The notes: generated by a model not told the origin, from the sequence alone. A stretch of DNA of 64,000 nucleotides from JAHIKV01 sp963733145 (GCA_963733145.1 CAVTCJ010000003.1:434001-498000), one strand, 5' to 3'. Shown: positions 26,458 through 37,179, counted from the first letter of the stretch. Numbers and translations are program-made.

Positions 26458-28796
26458 TTACGCTCTTGACTCGAACAGACGATTCGCCAATGTGTCAATT
26501 TGCTCCTGCACGGCCAGTACGTCCCCTTCGCATGCAGCCTGTCGGGCAAGGCTTCCAATCAGTCTATATAGCCACCGTTGCTCTGTCGTTACTGGTGAGG
26601 GGATAGGAAACCGTCGAACATCCGACAATCGTAGAACCTGACGGCCACACCCCATGTATGGAGTGGTGAGGCGAATGAATCGCCAAAAAACGTTGCTGTT
26701 GAGGATACCCAAGAGCGAATGGGGGTCAATCTTGAACGTATCCGGTACGATCACCACGATGCTGTTGTGGAAGGTTGCCATTGGATCGTCGATTAGCGCG
26801 AAGCCCACGGGAGAGGATATTTTGCTACTGACCAGCCTGGGACCCCGCTGGAAGTAATCCGAGATATTGCCTGATGGGGCATACCAAGGCACGCCGCCCC
26901 ACGCCGATCGTTTGGCGAGGCGCGATCTGCATTGCGTCAAGTATTGATAAACGTTTGGGAAGTCCGTCTTTAGAGCATCTTCCGTCAGAACGCGGCCTGC
27001 CGAGTCATACGGCCAGATACACAGATCGCGGGAGTTAGGCACCTGATAGCCGCGAACGTGCCGTCCCCGAACAATCGTGCGAGTTAAGTCTGCTTCCAGC
27101 CGATACGTCTTGCCATCGACTCGTGATCGGCCAAAGACCACTCGCTTGAAAGTCCGCCCCACTTCCCGCATCAGAAAGACGTCGTCGGCCCCACTATTGA
27201 ACCCTTGACTGATTCCGATGAGGAACTGCTCAAGAGGGCGGCCGACAAACCGGATGTGCGCGAGCCAAGCGGCATCCTCATGGGGCAACAGATGCCAATC
27301 CGGCCAGTCAAAGGCATGGCACGGCATGTCGTGCATTACGAGATCAGAAGCCGAGTCCACGTTGGCGTGAGACAGCCTGCTCAGATTTGCGCGTATTTCC
27401 CCGACGCCTTTGACCAACACATGGCGGGATCGGTCGAGGTCGGGCCTTTTGACCAGCGACAACAGAGCGATCTGGGTGACCGCCTCGGGATACACCTCCT
27501 TGTCCTCGAATTCCACGATCTCGACGATCCGACTCCGCTGGGCGATGATTCGCCGTATTCGGTTGCCGCCCAGCGTGCGAATGAACGAATTCGAGACGCT
27601 GAAACCGAGGCATCCGCCATCGACGAGGACGTTCAAAGCATTCTCAATGAACAGCATGTAGAGATCGAACTGCCCCCGGCGCGCGGACTGGAATCGCCGT
27701 CGATATGCTGCCATCTGTTCTGGCTGGCTTCTGTACAACTCGCGCAGGCGGACAAATGGCGGGCCGCCGATGATTGCGTTGACGCGGCCATGCGGCAAAT
27801 CGTCCTCCACGTCCAGGAAACTCCGGCAAATGATGTTCTTTCGCAGGTCTGGCGGAGCCATCGCACACTGCCGACCTGTCCTGGAGATCGACAACCGACG
27901 CTTCCCATATGGCCAGCAGAAGAAGCCTGATCGTCCAAGTTACCGCCCGCTCGTCAATGTCGATGCCAAAGAGCATTCCGCTCAGCACATCGAAGCGGTC
28001 CTGGAACCACGAATCAACGGAAGCGTCCGTCTTGTCCGCGTGATCGTTCAGCCACCAAAGGACGTATCGTAATGCTGCAATCAGGAACGCGCCGCAACCG
28101 CAAGAAGGATCGAGAATACGGAGCCTTTTGATTTCGCCTATCGAGCGCTCTCCGAATAGCTCGGCTCAAGACGGCGTTGACGAGGTAATCGACAATCGGG
28201 GCCGGCGTGTAATGGATGCCTCTTTCGTAGCGGCGAGAAACATCCGTACCGAGAGGATTGGCAACACAAAGCTGATGGAAGTCCCCAAAGAACGAAAGCG
28301 GCAGGGGGTGATCGCGGAACAGCAGCCAGAGTGCGTCGGCAATCCGCTTTTCCCAGCCCGACGCGAAGATGGTGGCTGGGACAGATGAATCTGTCGGAAC
28401 CCAGGCGGGATCAAATACCGACCGAAGGATTGGGCAGGAAAAGAACGCCTGTATCCCTGCCCAGAATTCTGAGGAGGTTGATTGAGAACCGGCGGAACAT
28501 AAGCCTTGGAGATCAGGGGTGCTGGCCCCGGTCCATCGCTCGACGTAGCAGAGCAAAAGCCTTGTACCAAGGAGATGATCGACCAGCCTGGCGAGGTCCG
28601 CTGGTTGCGTATTGCCGCAAGCCTCTCGAATGCAGTGCTGGAACAACGACACTCGCCAGCGATGAAGATATTCCCGGAACCGTCTTGCCTGAGACGGAGC
28701 GGGAACCCATCCAGGTTCGAGCAGGCAGGGCATGTCCCGAAGATTGTCCTGATCGACAGCCATCTCTTGCCGATTCCTCAAAGCACGCAGTTGCAT
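26458..28796 (-). CDS. Eco57I/TaqI-like DNA methyltransferase with altered NPPY motif (frameshifted)
   Basis: About 780 residues resemble the type IIG-style adenine methyltransferases. An N-terminal helical region leads to RGIHYTPAPIVDYLVNAVLS (motif X region), then RLRILDPSCGCGAFLIAALR (motif I) and MLFGIDIDERAVTWTIRLLL. The catalytic motif reads NAIIGGPPFVRL where NPPF/Y is expected, so the asparagine is glycine; this takes at least two base changes. A TaqI-type specificity domain follows (RGYQVPNSRDLCIWPY, LVSSKISSPVGFALIDDP, HSLLGILNSNVFWRFIR, LSDVRRFPIP). Frame changes near 28160 and 27890 are needed to join the parts. The start at 28796 overlaps the upstream radical SAM gene by 19 bp. 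No endonuclease or separate specificity subunit is seen. Confidence 0.85.
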
Positions 28797-29917
28797 CGCC
28801 CTATGTTCGCTGTCAGGTCCAGCGCCGCGAACATCGCCTCGTCTTCCAGGCACAGGCCGATCTCCAGATCGGGACGCCTCTGCCGAATGCAGCCGATCAG
28901 ATAGCGGTAGACCTCTTCGCGGCGGGAGCGACCGAAACGCAGCCGTCCGTCGTCCGACTTGGCTGGCCCACGATCGAGCAGCGTGGAGATCGCATTCTGT
29001 CGGCCGAGCTTGAGTTCCATGAGTCGCTGGGCCTGCGGATAGGAACAGATGGAACCCAGCGTGATCCGCGACAAAGGAACAGAATCGAGCAAGGTCAGCA
29101 AGAATCGTCCATAAGTCTCCCGCCAATCGGCCACCGGGATGATCGGCATGACCACTGCCCGCACTGGATAACCGGCCTGGGCGCAGCGCTGCATGGCGTC
29201 GAGACGAGAGAGAATACTTGGCGTGTTCCTCTCGAAAAGCTGCGTGATTTCCGGCGAGTTCAGCGTCCAGGAGAGGATCGTCCGCCCCGCGTGATCGAGG
29301 TCCAACAGATTCGCCACGTCGGCGCTCTTTGTCAGGACGACCATGTGCGCAAAGGGATGGCGGGCGAAGAAGGGAATCATCGTTCGCGCGTAGCCGCTCA
29401 AGGGCTCCAAAGCCAGGCCGTCTTGGAGTTTCCCGAGATAGAAGGCGGTCGGCCGTCCGAGTCGCGTTGCGGTTCGGTCCACCTCGTCGAGGATTTCACC
29501 CAGATTGAGATATATCTTCACGGTCGGCGAGAACCAGACGCCCGGCGTACCGGCCAGGTAACAGTAGTGGCAACCGTAGGGACAGAAGCCGTAGGGCGAG
29601 AAATGCCAGTAGTTCGGGCAGGCGTTGCCTCCTTCATCGCTGAAACGCACCGCACTGCGATGCTCGCCAAGCACCAACGTCTGCTTGCCTCGCTCGTGAA
29701 GCCGCAACGGATCGCTTTCGCCCAGATCGACTCGATTGTGCGGCACGGCAAACGCCTCAACGACCTCTGCGTCCGGGTACACCGCACAAATCCGCTCGGC
29801 CAATCGCCGATGGCCCTCGGTTCGATTGCTCCCCTTTGCCAGCACGATCCTGGAGGGTCGGAATAGCGGCGCGACTCTCGGCATAAAGTCGTTCTTGGAT
29901 TCGACACCCGCAAACAT
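28778..29917 (-). CDS. Spore-photoproduct-lyase-like radical SAM protein
   Basis: This intact 379-residue protein has the radical SAM cluster motif in YGFCPYGCHYCYLAGTPG (CX3CX2C). It also has AFYLGKLQDGLALEPLSG, HMVVLTKSADVANLLDL, TILSWTLNSPEITQLFERNT, RLDAMQRCAQAGYPVRAVVM and SRITLGSICSYP, all in the style of SplB-like lyases. True spore photoproduct lyase repairs thymine dimers in endospores. Planctomycetes do not form endospores, so the substrate here is open. Its last 19 bp overlap the methyltransferase start, implying translational coupling. Codons are less GC-rich than in neighbouring housekeeping genes, consistent with acquisition together. Confidence 0.88.
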   Translation of the reverse strand: MFAGVESKNDFMPRVAPLFRPSRIVLAKGSNRTEGHRRLAERICAVYPDAEVVEAFAVPHNRVDLGESDPLRLHERGKQTLVLGEHRSAVRFSDEGGNACPNYWHFSPYGFCPYGCHYCYLAGTPGVWFSPTVKIYLNLGEILDEVDRTATRLGRPTAFYLGKLQDGLALEPLSGYARTMIPFFARHPFAHMVVLTKSADVANLLDLDHAGRTILSWTLNSPEITQLFERNTPSILSRLDAMQRCAQAGYPVRAVVMPIIPVADWRETYGRFLLTLLDSVPLSRITLGSICSYPQAQRLMELKLGRQNAISTLLDRGPAKSDDGRLRFGRSRREEVYRYLIGCIRQRRPDLEIGLCLEDEAMFAALDLTANIGRCNCVL

Positions 29918-30443
29918 CAGCTAGCCCCCCTGAATTTGCCATGGCGCAACGCGCCATTTATACATAAACAAGTGTATACTATACCAAATCAATGGCTTGG
30001 CTTCAAGTCAAGTTTTTGGGCCACTGAGTTGGCTCCACCATTACCGCCGACTCAGACAGAAGCAGGCCCGACGGCTGGGCAACCACCACCAGTATGGTTC
30101 TCCATCCCCTCTTCGCCAGTCAACTTCTCTTGACATAATTTCGCAAAGTAAGCCTTCCCATGACTCACAGGTTTTGGTAGGATTCATCGCTTTGTCACTT
30201 GTGAGAACTTGCGCCATCGCAGAAAGTGCTTTGGGCACTTGGTTGCTCGGTATCTTGTTTGCCCTTTGAATTTGAGCGAAATGCGTGGAATCTTGCCTGA
30301 TTTAGTGCCAAATTAAGGTGCCAGCAGAAAAACCGCACGACGTAATCCTTTGCGTGTCAATGAGATAGAACGACAAGCGGGTGTAGCTTTGGACCACTTG
30401 GAGAGTTTTAGCTTAAATCCTTACGTAGTAATGTGTTAGATAC
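29918..30443. other. AT-richer spacer between the SPL-like gene and tRNA-Gly
   Basis: No gene is supported. It contains a TTTAGTGCCAAATTAAGGTGCC segment split around 30299-30320 that matches the doubled TTAGTGCCA motif at 26419-26440, and a short tRNA-like fragment at 30377-30388. These are the best candidates for element ends. Confidence 0.7.
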
Positions 30444-30516
30444 GCGGGTGTAGCTCAGTTGGTAGAGCACGACGTTGCCAACGTCGTTGTCGTGGGTTCG
30501 AACCCCATCACCCGCT
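30444..30516 (+). tRNA. tRNA-Gly (anticodon GCC)
   Basis: The 73-nt cloverleaf has acceptor arms GCGGGTG/CACCCGC, a D-arm (AGCTCAGTTGGTAGAGC), an anticodon arm ACGTTGCCAACGT with GCC, and a T-arm GTGGGTTCGAACCCCAT. The 3' CCA is not encoded. It sits 40 bp before tig and forms the right boundary of the SPL-methyltransferase segment. Confidence 0.97.
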
Positions 30517-30556
30517 CCTTGCGCATCCGAATTACTTCAGAGGCTGTGACCAGACC

Positions 30557-32121
30557 ATGCCCGACAACGAGAACCAAGACCTTCCCGAAAGCGACGTGAA
30601 TCCCGCCGAGGCCGCCGAGACGGCCGTGGCTGAGCCCGAGGCGGAGGAGGAGACTCCGCGGCTGAACCTCGAGGTGAAGGTGGACGAGCGCGGCACCTGC
30701 GAGCGCCACGTGACGGTGACGGTTCCGCGCGAGGACGTCGACCGGTACTTCGACAAGGAGTTCACCGAGTTGATGCCGAAGGCGCAGGTGCCCGGTTTCC
30801 GCCAGGGACACGCCCCGCGGAAGCTGATCGAGGCCCGTTTCCGCAAGGACATCGCGGAGCGGGTCAAGGGCGAGTTGATCATGGACAGTCTGGCCCAGGT
30901 GAACGACGACGAGAAGCTATCGACGATCAGCGAGCCGGATTTCGATTTCGAGGCGATCGAGCTCCCGACGAAGGCCCGTTCACGTTCGAGTTCGACATCG
31001 AGGTCCGACCCGAGTTCGATCTGCCGGAGTGGAAGGGGCTGCAGATCGACAAGCCGGTCCGCGAGCTGAGCGAAAAGGACGTGGAGGACACGCTGCAAGG
31101 CATCTTGGCCCGCCGCGGCCGATTGGTCCCCTACGACGGGGCGGCGTCGCCGGGCGACTACATCACCACGAATCTGACCTTCAAGCACGACGGAACGGTG
31201 CTGGCCAGCGCCGCGGAGGAAGTGATCCGCATCCGGCCGGTGCTCAGTTTCCGCGACGGCAACATCCAGGGATTCGACAAGCTGATGGACGGCGTCCGCG
31301 CCGGCGAAACGCGGGAGGGCGAGGCGGAATTGACCGACGACGCCCCCAACGTCGCCCTGCGCGGCCAGAAGGTGACGGCCGTCTTCGACGTGCTGGAGGT
31401 GAAGAAGCTCGAATTGCCCGAGCTAACCGCCGAATTGCTCGAGGAATTGGGCGGATTCCGCGACGAGGCTGAGCTTCGCGACGCGATCCGCGACCAACTC
31501 GGCCGGCAGTTGGAATACGAGCAGCACCGCCGTGCCCGCGAGCAGATCACCGCCGCCTTGATCGTGGCCGCCGACTGGGACCTGCCGCCGGCGCTCTTGC
31601 AGCGGCAGAGCCGCCGCGAGTTGCAGCGGGCCGTAATGGAATTGCAGCGGAGCGGCTTCAGCGAGGAGGAAATCCGCGCCCACGAAAACTTCCTCCGCCA
31701 GAACAGCGCGGCCTCGACCGCCCGGGCGTTGAAGGAACACTTCATCCTCGAACGCATCGCCGAGGAAGAGAATATCGACGCCAGCGAGCAGGATTACGAG
31801 AACGAAATCCGGCTGATCGCCGCCCAGAGCGACGAGTCGCCGCGGCGCGTCCGGGCGAAACTGGAAAAATCCGGCTCGATGGACGTGTTGCGGAACCAGG
31901 TCATCGAGCGGAAGGTGATCGATCTGATCCTGGAGCACGCCAAGTTCAACGAAGTGCCCTACGCGTTCCGCCAGACCGACGAAGAGGCGGTCGATCACGC
32001 CGCCGGCGGCGGCGAGCAGGCCGACATCCCCGAAGCTAAGTACGACGAAGGGGAAGAGGTTCCGGAGGCCAAGAAGGAAAAGACCGGCCTGGAGGAAGAG
32101 CGGCCCGGGGCGAGCGAGTAG
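30557..32121 (+). CDS. tig: Trigger factor (frameshifted)
   Basis: Trigger factor is the ribosome-bound chaperone and prolyl isomerase at the peptide exit tunnel. An acidic N-terminal extension of about 38 residues precedes the ribosome-binding domain with a GFRxGxxP signature variant (QVPGFRQGHAPRKLIEAR). The first frame fails near 30970. The next frame continues EGPFTFEFDIEVRPEFDLPE, then the FKBP-like domain (PGDYITTNLTF, FRDGNIQGFDKLMDGV) and the long helical SurA-like C-terminus (ELGGFRDEAELRDAIRDQL). It ends in a highly charged tail. The order tig-clpP1-clpP2 is common in bacteria; clpX is not in the next positions here. Confidence 0.95.
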
Positions 32122-32160
32122 AGTCTTAGCTTGAAACTCTAACGCGCTCCGGGCGCATGT

Positions 32161-32265
32161 TTTATTGTAAAATGCAAATTGCAAATTGAAGATTGCAAAA
32201 TGAAGAGCCGTAAAGATTTGCGACAATTTACAATTTGCATTTTTCAATTTGCAATTTGCATTCGT
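32161..32265. repeat. AT-rich inverted repeat between tig and clpP1
   Basis: AAAATGCAAATTGCAAATTG and the facing CAATTTGCAATTTGCATT form long imperfect arms around GAGCCGTAAAGATTTGCGAC. It is strikingly AT-rich in a GC-rich genome and could cruciform or end transcription bidirectionally. Confidence 0.85.
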
Positions 32266-32391
32266 TTGGTTGCGGCCAAAGGCCGCGCTAGGATACAAGC
32301 TGGGGAGGCGGTTTAACTGCTGCCCTAACCGTGAAGCGTTTCGCTACCCAATCCGTAACGGACTGCACCACTTGCCGATGAAGGACCGTCC

Positions 32392-33017
<626 letters not shown>

Positions 33018-33021
<4 letters not shown>

Positions 33022-33117
33022 TGGCTGGTGGTTAGCGGCTCGTGGTTAGAGATGATGCTACAAGCGTTTTTTCTCGCCGCCCGTCACTAACAACCAACCA
33101 CTAGCCACTAACCACTA
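33018..33117. repeat. Inverted-repeat element filling the clpP1-clpP2 spacer
   Basis: Arms built from GTGGCTGGTGGTTAG and its facing CCAACCACTAGCCACTAAC flank about 35 bp. It begins at the clpP1 stop and ends seven bases before the clpP2 ATG, taking up the whole spacer. It is of the same family as the element at 2664-2892. Confidence 0.85.
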
Positions 33118-33123
33118 ATTCCC

Positions 33124-33726
33124 ATGACCCTCATACCCTACGTCATCGAAAAGAGCGGCCGCGAAGAGCGGGCGATGGACATCTACAGCCGCCTGCTGAA
33201 GGACCGCATCGTCTTCCTCGGCACGCAGGTCAACGACGATGTGGCCAACTCGATCGTCGCGCAGTTCCTCTTTCTCCAGTCGGACAACTCCAAGGCCGAC
33301 ATCCATTTTTACATCAACTCGCCCGGCGGGAGCATTGCCGCCGGACTGGCCATTTACGACACGATGCAATTCGTCGATTGTCCCGTGGCCACGTACTGCA
33401 TCGGCCAGGCCGCTTCGATGGGGGCCGTGTTGTTGGCCGCCGGCGCCGCCGGCAAGCGGAAGGCCCTGCCCAACGCCCGGATCATGATCCATCAGCCGTT
33501 GGCCGGCGCCGAAGGCACCGCCGAGGATATCCTCATCCACGCCAAGGAGTTCATCAAGGTCAAGGAAAAGCTCAACCAGATACTCATCAAGCACACCGGC
33601 CACCCGCTGGAAAAAATCGAACAAGACACCGACCGCGACCGCTTCATGTCGGCCGAGGAGGCCTTGGAATACGGACTGATCGATCACGTGATCGAACACG
33701 CCGGGCAGATGAAAAATGGTGGCTAG
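33124..33726 (+). CDS. clpP: ATP-dependent Clp protease proteolytic subunit, paralogue 2
   Basis: This is the canonical ClpP: DIYSRLLKDRIVFLGTQVND, FYINSPGGSIAAGLAIYDTM, catalytic Ser in CIGQAASMGAVLL, His in RIMIHQPLAG and Asp in EQDTDRDRFMSAEEA. At 200 residues it is of normal length. The stop codon TAG (33724-33726) comes from the repeat unit GGCTAGTGGTTAGTGG, so the last residues (MKNGG) may differ from the ancestral end. Confidence 0.96.
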   Translation: MTLIPYVIEKSGREERAMDIYSRLLKDRIVFLGTQVNDDVANSIVAQFLFLQSDNSKADIHFYINSPGGSIAAGLAIYDTMQFVDCPVATYCIGQAASMGAVLLAAGAAGKRKALPNARIMIHQPLAGAEGTAEDILIHAKEFIKVKEKLNQILIKHTGHPLEKIEQDTDRDRFMSAEEALEYGLIDHVIEHAGQMKNGG

Positions 33727-33749
33727 TGGTTAGTGGTTAGTGAAAGAAG
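33721..33749. repeat. Half element supplying the clpP2 stop codon
   Basis: GGCTAGTGGTTAGTGGTTAG followed by TGAAAGAAG matches the complement of the right arm of the element at 2664-2892. No opposing arm is found downstream. Confidence 0.8.
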
Positions 33750-33887
33750 TTTAGCGGCCGCCGGCACGGCGGCCCGGGTATCGAATACGCGTTCGTCTCG
33801 TCAAAACGTCTTTTCGTAATATCGAGGAACATTCAACCGCCGCGCCGCACGGGGGGGAAGGCGCCTGTTGGCAAGCGCGAGGTCTCT

Positions 33888-34948
33888 ATGAAAACGTGGC
33901 ATTTCGCCGTCGTGGGCTGGCTCCTGTTGGCAACCGCCGGCTGCCGGAGCGATCCGAACGTCGCCATCCTGGAACGGGAGTTGCGCCGCAAGGAAGACGA
34001 AATTTACCGCTTAAAGTGGGCGCTCGAAGACGCTCAGGACACCAGCTCTTGCAGCGCGAACTGGCGGCCGAAGGCTTCCGAGGCGGAGCCGGAGGCCGCT
34101 CCGCGCCGCCGCAATCCGCACGGGACGCCGAGCGAACTGATGCCGGAATTGCCCGGGGCGCCGTCGAAGGAAGTGCCCAAGTCGCTGCTGCCGCCGCCCG
34201 GTTCGTTGCCGCCCAGCGTGCCCGAGGTGCCCGAAAACTTCGCGGTCCGACTAAGCCGTCCGGCCCGTCGCTGGAAAGAGAAGGCGTCCCGCGTTCCACG
34301 CGCTTGGAAGACGGCCGCGTTTCGGCCGCCGTTCCCCTGCCGGGCAGGCCGATCCGTCCCTCGGGCGACAGCCGCCAGGTGGCTTCGATCACGCTCGATC
34401 GCGCGCTGACCGGCGGGATCGACGGCGGCGGCGCGGAAGGCGACGTCGGCGTAATGGCGGTCGTCGAGCCGCGCGACGCCGCGGGCCAGTCGATAGCCGC
34501 CCCGGCGGAAATCAGCGTGGTGGCGCTCGATCCGAACAAGACCGACGCCGATGGGAAGGCGATTCCCGTGGCCCGCTGGGAATACACCGCCGCCGAGACC
34601 GCCGAATTGCTCCGCAGTTCGGGGTCTTCGCAGGCGATTCACCTGATGATGGCCTGGCCCGACCAGCGACCGAAGCACAAAAATCTGCGTCTGTTCGTGC
34701 GCTACATGACGGCGGACGGCCGGAAGTTGCAGGCCGACGTGCCGGTCGAGATAGCGTTGGCGGGCGAGCCCTCGCACCGCTGGACGCCGGCCGAACTGGA
34801 CCGGACCGATCAGCGGATTCCGTCGGTCGAGGCCCGCCGGCTGGAGCCGCCGCCGGAGAGCAGCCCCCGGCCGTCGCCGCGGATGGCCGCCCGCGACCGC
34901 CGGCCGAAGCTGCAACGCCCGGTCTGGTCGCCCAACCGGCCGGAATAA
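33888..34948 (+). CDS. Putative lipoprotein with coiled-coil start (frameshifted)
   Basis: A lipoprotein signal (VVGWLLLATAGC, with the cysteine as lipid anchor) is followed by a charged helix (ILERELRRKEDEIYRLKWAL), likely a coiled coil. A Pro-rich region (SELMPELPGAP, LLPPPGSLPPSVPEVP) is in the first frame. The C-terminal domain from about 34260 is in the next frame (SITLDRALTGGIDG, VGVMAVVEPRDAAGQS, ARWEYTAAETAELL, LRLFVRYMTADGRKLQ) and ends in a Pro/Arg-rich tail at 34948. At least one frameshift near 34250 is needed, and possibly another near 34045. The family is known from planctomycetes only as hypothetical. Confidence 0.7.
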
Positions 34949-34958
34949 ACAATCCCTT

Positions 34959-35173
34959 GTTCCCAAGCTCCGCTTGGGAACACACTGTCCGGACGCTCCG
35001 CGTCCGCGGCGGCGGAAGGGTTGCCGTAAAATGCGTGCTGGCCGGCGCTTCGAGGATTGTTGGGGGCTGGCCGGTGTTTCCGGCAATAGCCTCGGCAAGA
35101 AGCAGGGATATTCCCCAGCACCACACGGACGCGGAGCGTCCGGGCAGTGCGTTCCCATGCGGAGCATGGGAAC
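34959..35173. repeat. Two inverted copies of the GTTCCCA-CCGGACG hairpin cluster
   Basis: The first copy (34959-35007) reads GTTCCCAAGCTCCGCTTGGG then CCGGACGCTCCGCGTCC. The second (35123-35173) is in reverse orientation. They flank about 115 bp of unremarkable sequence, so together they look like a composite inverted element of about 215 bp. Nothing else is seen between 34949 and 35284. Confidence 0.8.
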
Positions 35174-35284
35174 GAGCGGGTTCGGAGCGGGGGAATGAGC
35201 GGAAAAGAGGGCAAAACTGCCATTGGGGCAATGGGCGGTTTCCTGCTACAATCGCCCATCAAACCGTTATTTAGGAGCGTAACT

Positions 35285-36250
35285 ATGTACCCACGCATTT
35301 TCGCAATAGTGTTGCTCGGATTCGCGATAATGTCGGCCCCGGCGTACGGACAAACGTATCCCCAGCCCCGTCCCAACCAGCCGGCGTATCCCCAGCCCGG
35401 TCCCAACCAGCCGGTTCGGCCGAACACACCGTCGCTGGAGCAGCGCGGGGCCCCGCCCCCGGCGGCGCAACGCCGGCCGCAGCCGCCAATGGCCCCCTTC
35501 GTGCTCACCGCGCAGGAGCAGGCCCAGGTCGATCGGGTGTTGAACCAGTGGGAGGAGCGGAACCGGAAGATCAAGACCTTCGACTGCCGCTTCAAGCGGT
35601 GGATCTACGACATGGTGTTCTCGAACCTGCAACCGAATGAGCCGCCGAAGCCCAAGTACATCGAGGCGGGCATCCTCAAGTTCAAAACGCCCGACCAGGG
35701 GCTGTTCCGCGTGGAAACGACCGAGAAGGACGGCCGCGAAGTGCCCATCGAACCGAATCGGGCGGAATACTGGGTCTGCGACGGCAAGGCGATCTATGAA
35801 TACGATCCGGCGAAAAAACAGGTGATCGAGCACAAGCTGCCGCCCGAACTGCAGGGCAAGGCAATCGCCAAGAGCCCGCTGCCGTTCATGTTCGGCGCCG
35901 AGGCCAAGGACCTCAAGGCGCGGTACTACATCCGCCTCATCACCCCGCCCGACGCCCAGAACCAGATTTGGCTCGAGGCCTATCCGCGTTATCAGCAGGA
36001 AGCCGCCAATTTTCATCACGCCCAATTCATCATCGACGCCCAGGGAATGTCGCCGTTCGCGCTGCGGATCGTCGAGCCCAACGGGAAGGATTTCCGGGTC
36101 TACCAGTTCTACAAAATCGTGGTGAACGATCCGTTGAAGTTTTTCCAGGGCGATCCGTTCCGGCCGTACACCCCGGCGGGCTGGCAACTGGTGCCCGACA
36201 CGCCGCCCGCCTCCCAGGCCCAACGTCCGCCGGTCCGCGGGCGGCGATAG
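35285..36250 (+). CDS. Exported TIGR03009-family protein (LolA-like)
   Basis: A Sec signal peptide (IFAIVLLGFAIMSAPAYG) is followed by a Pro-rich segment with a duplicated unit (YPQPRPNQPA, YPQPGPNQPV) and then the planctomycete-specific domain: VDRVLNQWEERNRKIKTFDC, GILKFKTPDQGLFRVET, EYWVCDGKAIYEYDPAKKQV, LKARYYIRLI and IWLEAYPRYQQEAANF. The pattern is that of TIGR03009, a domain limited to planctomycetes and structurally like LolA lipoprotein carriers. ATG 35285 follows TAGGAG at good spacing. It probably acts in the periplasm; the ligand is unknown. Confidence 0.88.
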   Translation: MYPRIFAIVLLGFAIMSAPAYGQTYPQPRPNQPAYPQPGPNQPVRPNTPSLEQRGAPPPAAQRRPQPPMAPFVLTAQEQAQVDRVLNQWEERNRKIKTFDCRFKRWIYDMVFSNLQPNEPPKPKYIEAGILKFKTPDQGLFRVETTEKDGREVPIEPNRAEYWVCDGKAIYEYDPAKKQVIEHKLPPELQGKAIAKSPLPFMFGAEAKDLKARYYIRLITPPDAQNQIWLEAYPRYQQEAANFHHAQFIIDAQGMSPFALRIVEPNGKDFRVYQFYKIVVNDPLKFFQGDPFRPYTPAGWQLVPDTPPASQAQRPPVRGRR

Positions 36251-36324
36251 AGCAAAACGAACGTTCGTCTTGAATTGGTCGCAAAAGGCCAGACTGGGAT
36301 GATGTTGCGCCCGACTTGCGGAAA

Positions 36325-36405
36325 GTAGGGTGGGACAAGCGGAGCGCGGTCCCGCCAGGTTTTCGCCGGTATTGGTGGGCCCGCGCTCCGCTTGTCCCAC
36401 CCTAC
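36325..36405. mobile_element. Inverted-repeat element, GTAGGGTGGG family
   Basis: GTAGGGTGGGACAAGCGGAG and the facing complement flank about 25 bp. Outer bases TTGCGGAAA and TTTCCGCAA extend the symmetry. A different hairpin (GGTGCGGCCGTC ... CAGGCGGGACGC) lies at about 36572-36625. Otherwise the 36251-36673 spacer is empty. Confidence 0.82.
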
Positions 36406-36673
36406 GCCAACTTTCCGCAACAGACACCAAATCCTCCAACCGCCGCCGGTGGCCTAGGTCGGCGATTCTCTCCGTGGCGGAAATCCCCGCCGGCCTATAG
36501 TCCGCCCCCGTACAATGAATCGGTGCCCTGGATTTCCCATAAGTTGGCGGCCAAAAACAACTTCCTGTTTTGTGGTGCGGCCGTCTCGGCTGCACCGAGC
36601 AGGCGGGACGCCTGCGCCACAAGTCGTTTTAGACGACCGCTAAACAGGCCTCGAACGTGAAAGGACGACGACC

Positions 36674-37153
36674 ATGCGGCATTTGTTCTATTGCGACACG
36701 GTGGGCAGCATCGGTTCCGCGGGCCTGCTGTTGCTCCGGCTGGTGATGGGCGCGGCCTTCATCCTGCACGGCTGGCCGTTGATCCAGCATCCGCTGGACT
36801 GGATGGGACCGGACTCGCCCGTCCCGGGAATCCTCCAAGCGTTGGCGGCGCTGGCCGAGTTCGGCGGGGGCCTGGCCCTGATCGCCGGACTGTTGACCCG
36901 CCTCGCCTCGCTGGGACTCGTGGCGACCATGGCCGTGGCCGTGTTCATGGTCCACCTGCCGCAAGGCGACCCCTTCGTCAGCCAGACCGGCGGCCGATCT
37001 TACGAACTGGCCGCCGTCTACCTCGCCTGCGCCGTCATCTTCCTCCTCCTGGGCCCCGGCCGCCTCTCGATCGACGCACTACTGTTCAGGCTGCCTCCCG
37101 AGTCAAAACCAGCAGACGCAATTACGCCAGGATGTGGGGCTGCTAACGGTTAA
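36674..37153 (+). CDS. DoxX family membrane protein
   Basis: This 159-residue protein has four hydrophobic segments and the DoxX signatures LLLLRLVMGAAFILHGWP near the start and ALAALAEFGGGLALIAGLLT in the middle, followed by MVHLPQGDPF. The DoxX/MauE-like fold often acts as a quinone- or thiol-linked membrane component; the substrate cannot be predicted. AAAGGA upstream supports ATG 36674. The last 20 residues are polar and unconserved. Confidence 0.85.
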   Translation: MRHLFYCDTVGSIGSAGLLLLRLVMGAAFILHGWPLIQHPLDWMGPDSPVPGILQALAALAEFGGGLALIAGLLTRLASLGLVATMAVAVFMVHLPQGDPFVSQTGGRSYELAAVYLACAVIFLLLGPGRLSIDALLFRLPPESKPADAITPGCGAANG

Positions 37154-37179
37154 ATAGCGACCGACATAAACCGGCGTCC

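Noticed and set aside
28331..29866. 511-codon plus-strand frame across the SPL-like gene
   Set aside because: It runs opposite an intact radical SAM protein and shows no domains.
35147..35284. N-terminal extension of the TIGR03009 protein
   Set aside because: The upstream codons come from the hairpin repeat, while ATG 35285 has a good ribosome-binding site and begins a signal peptide.
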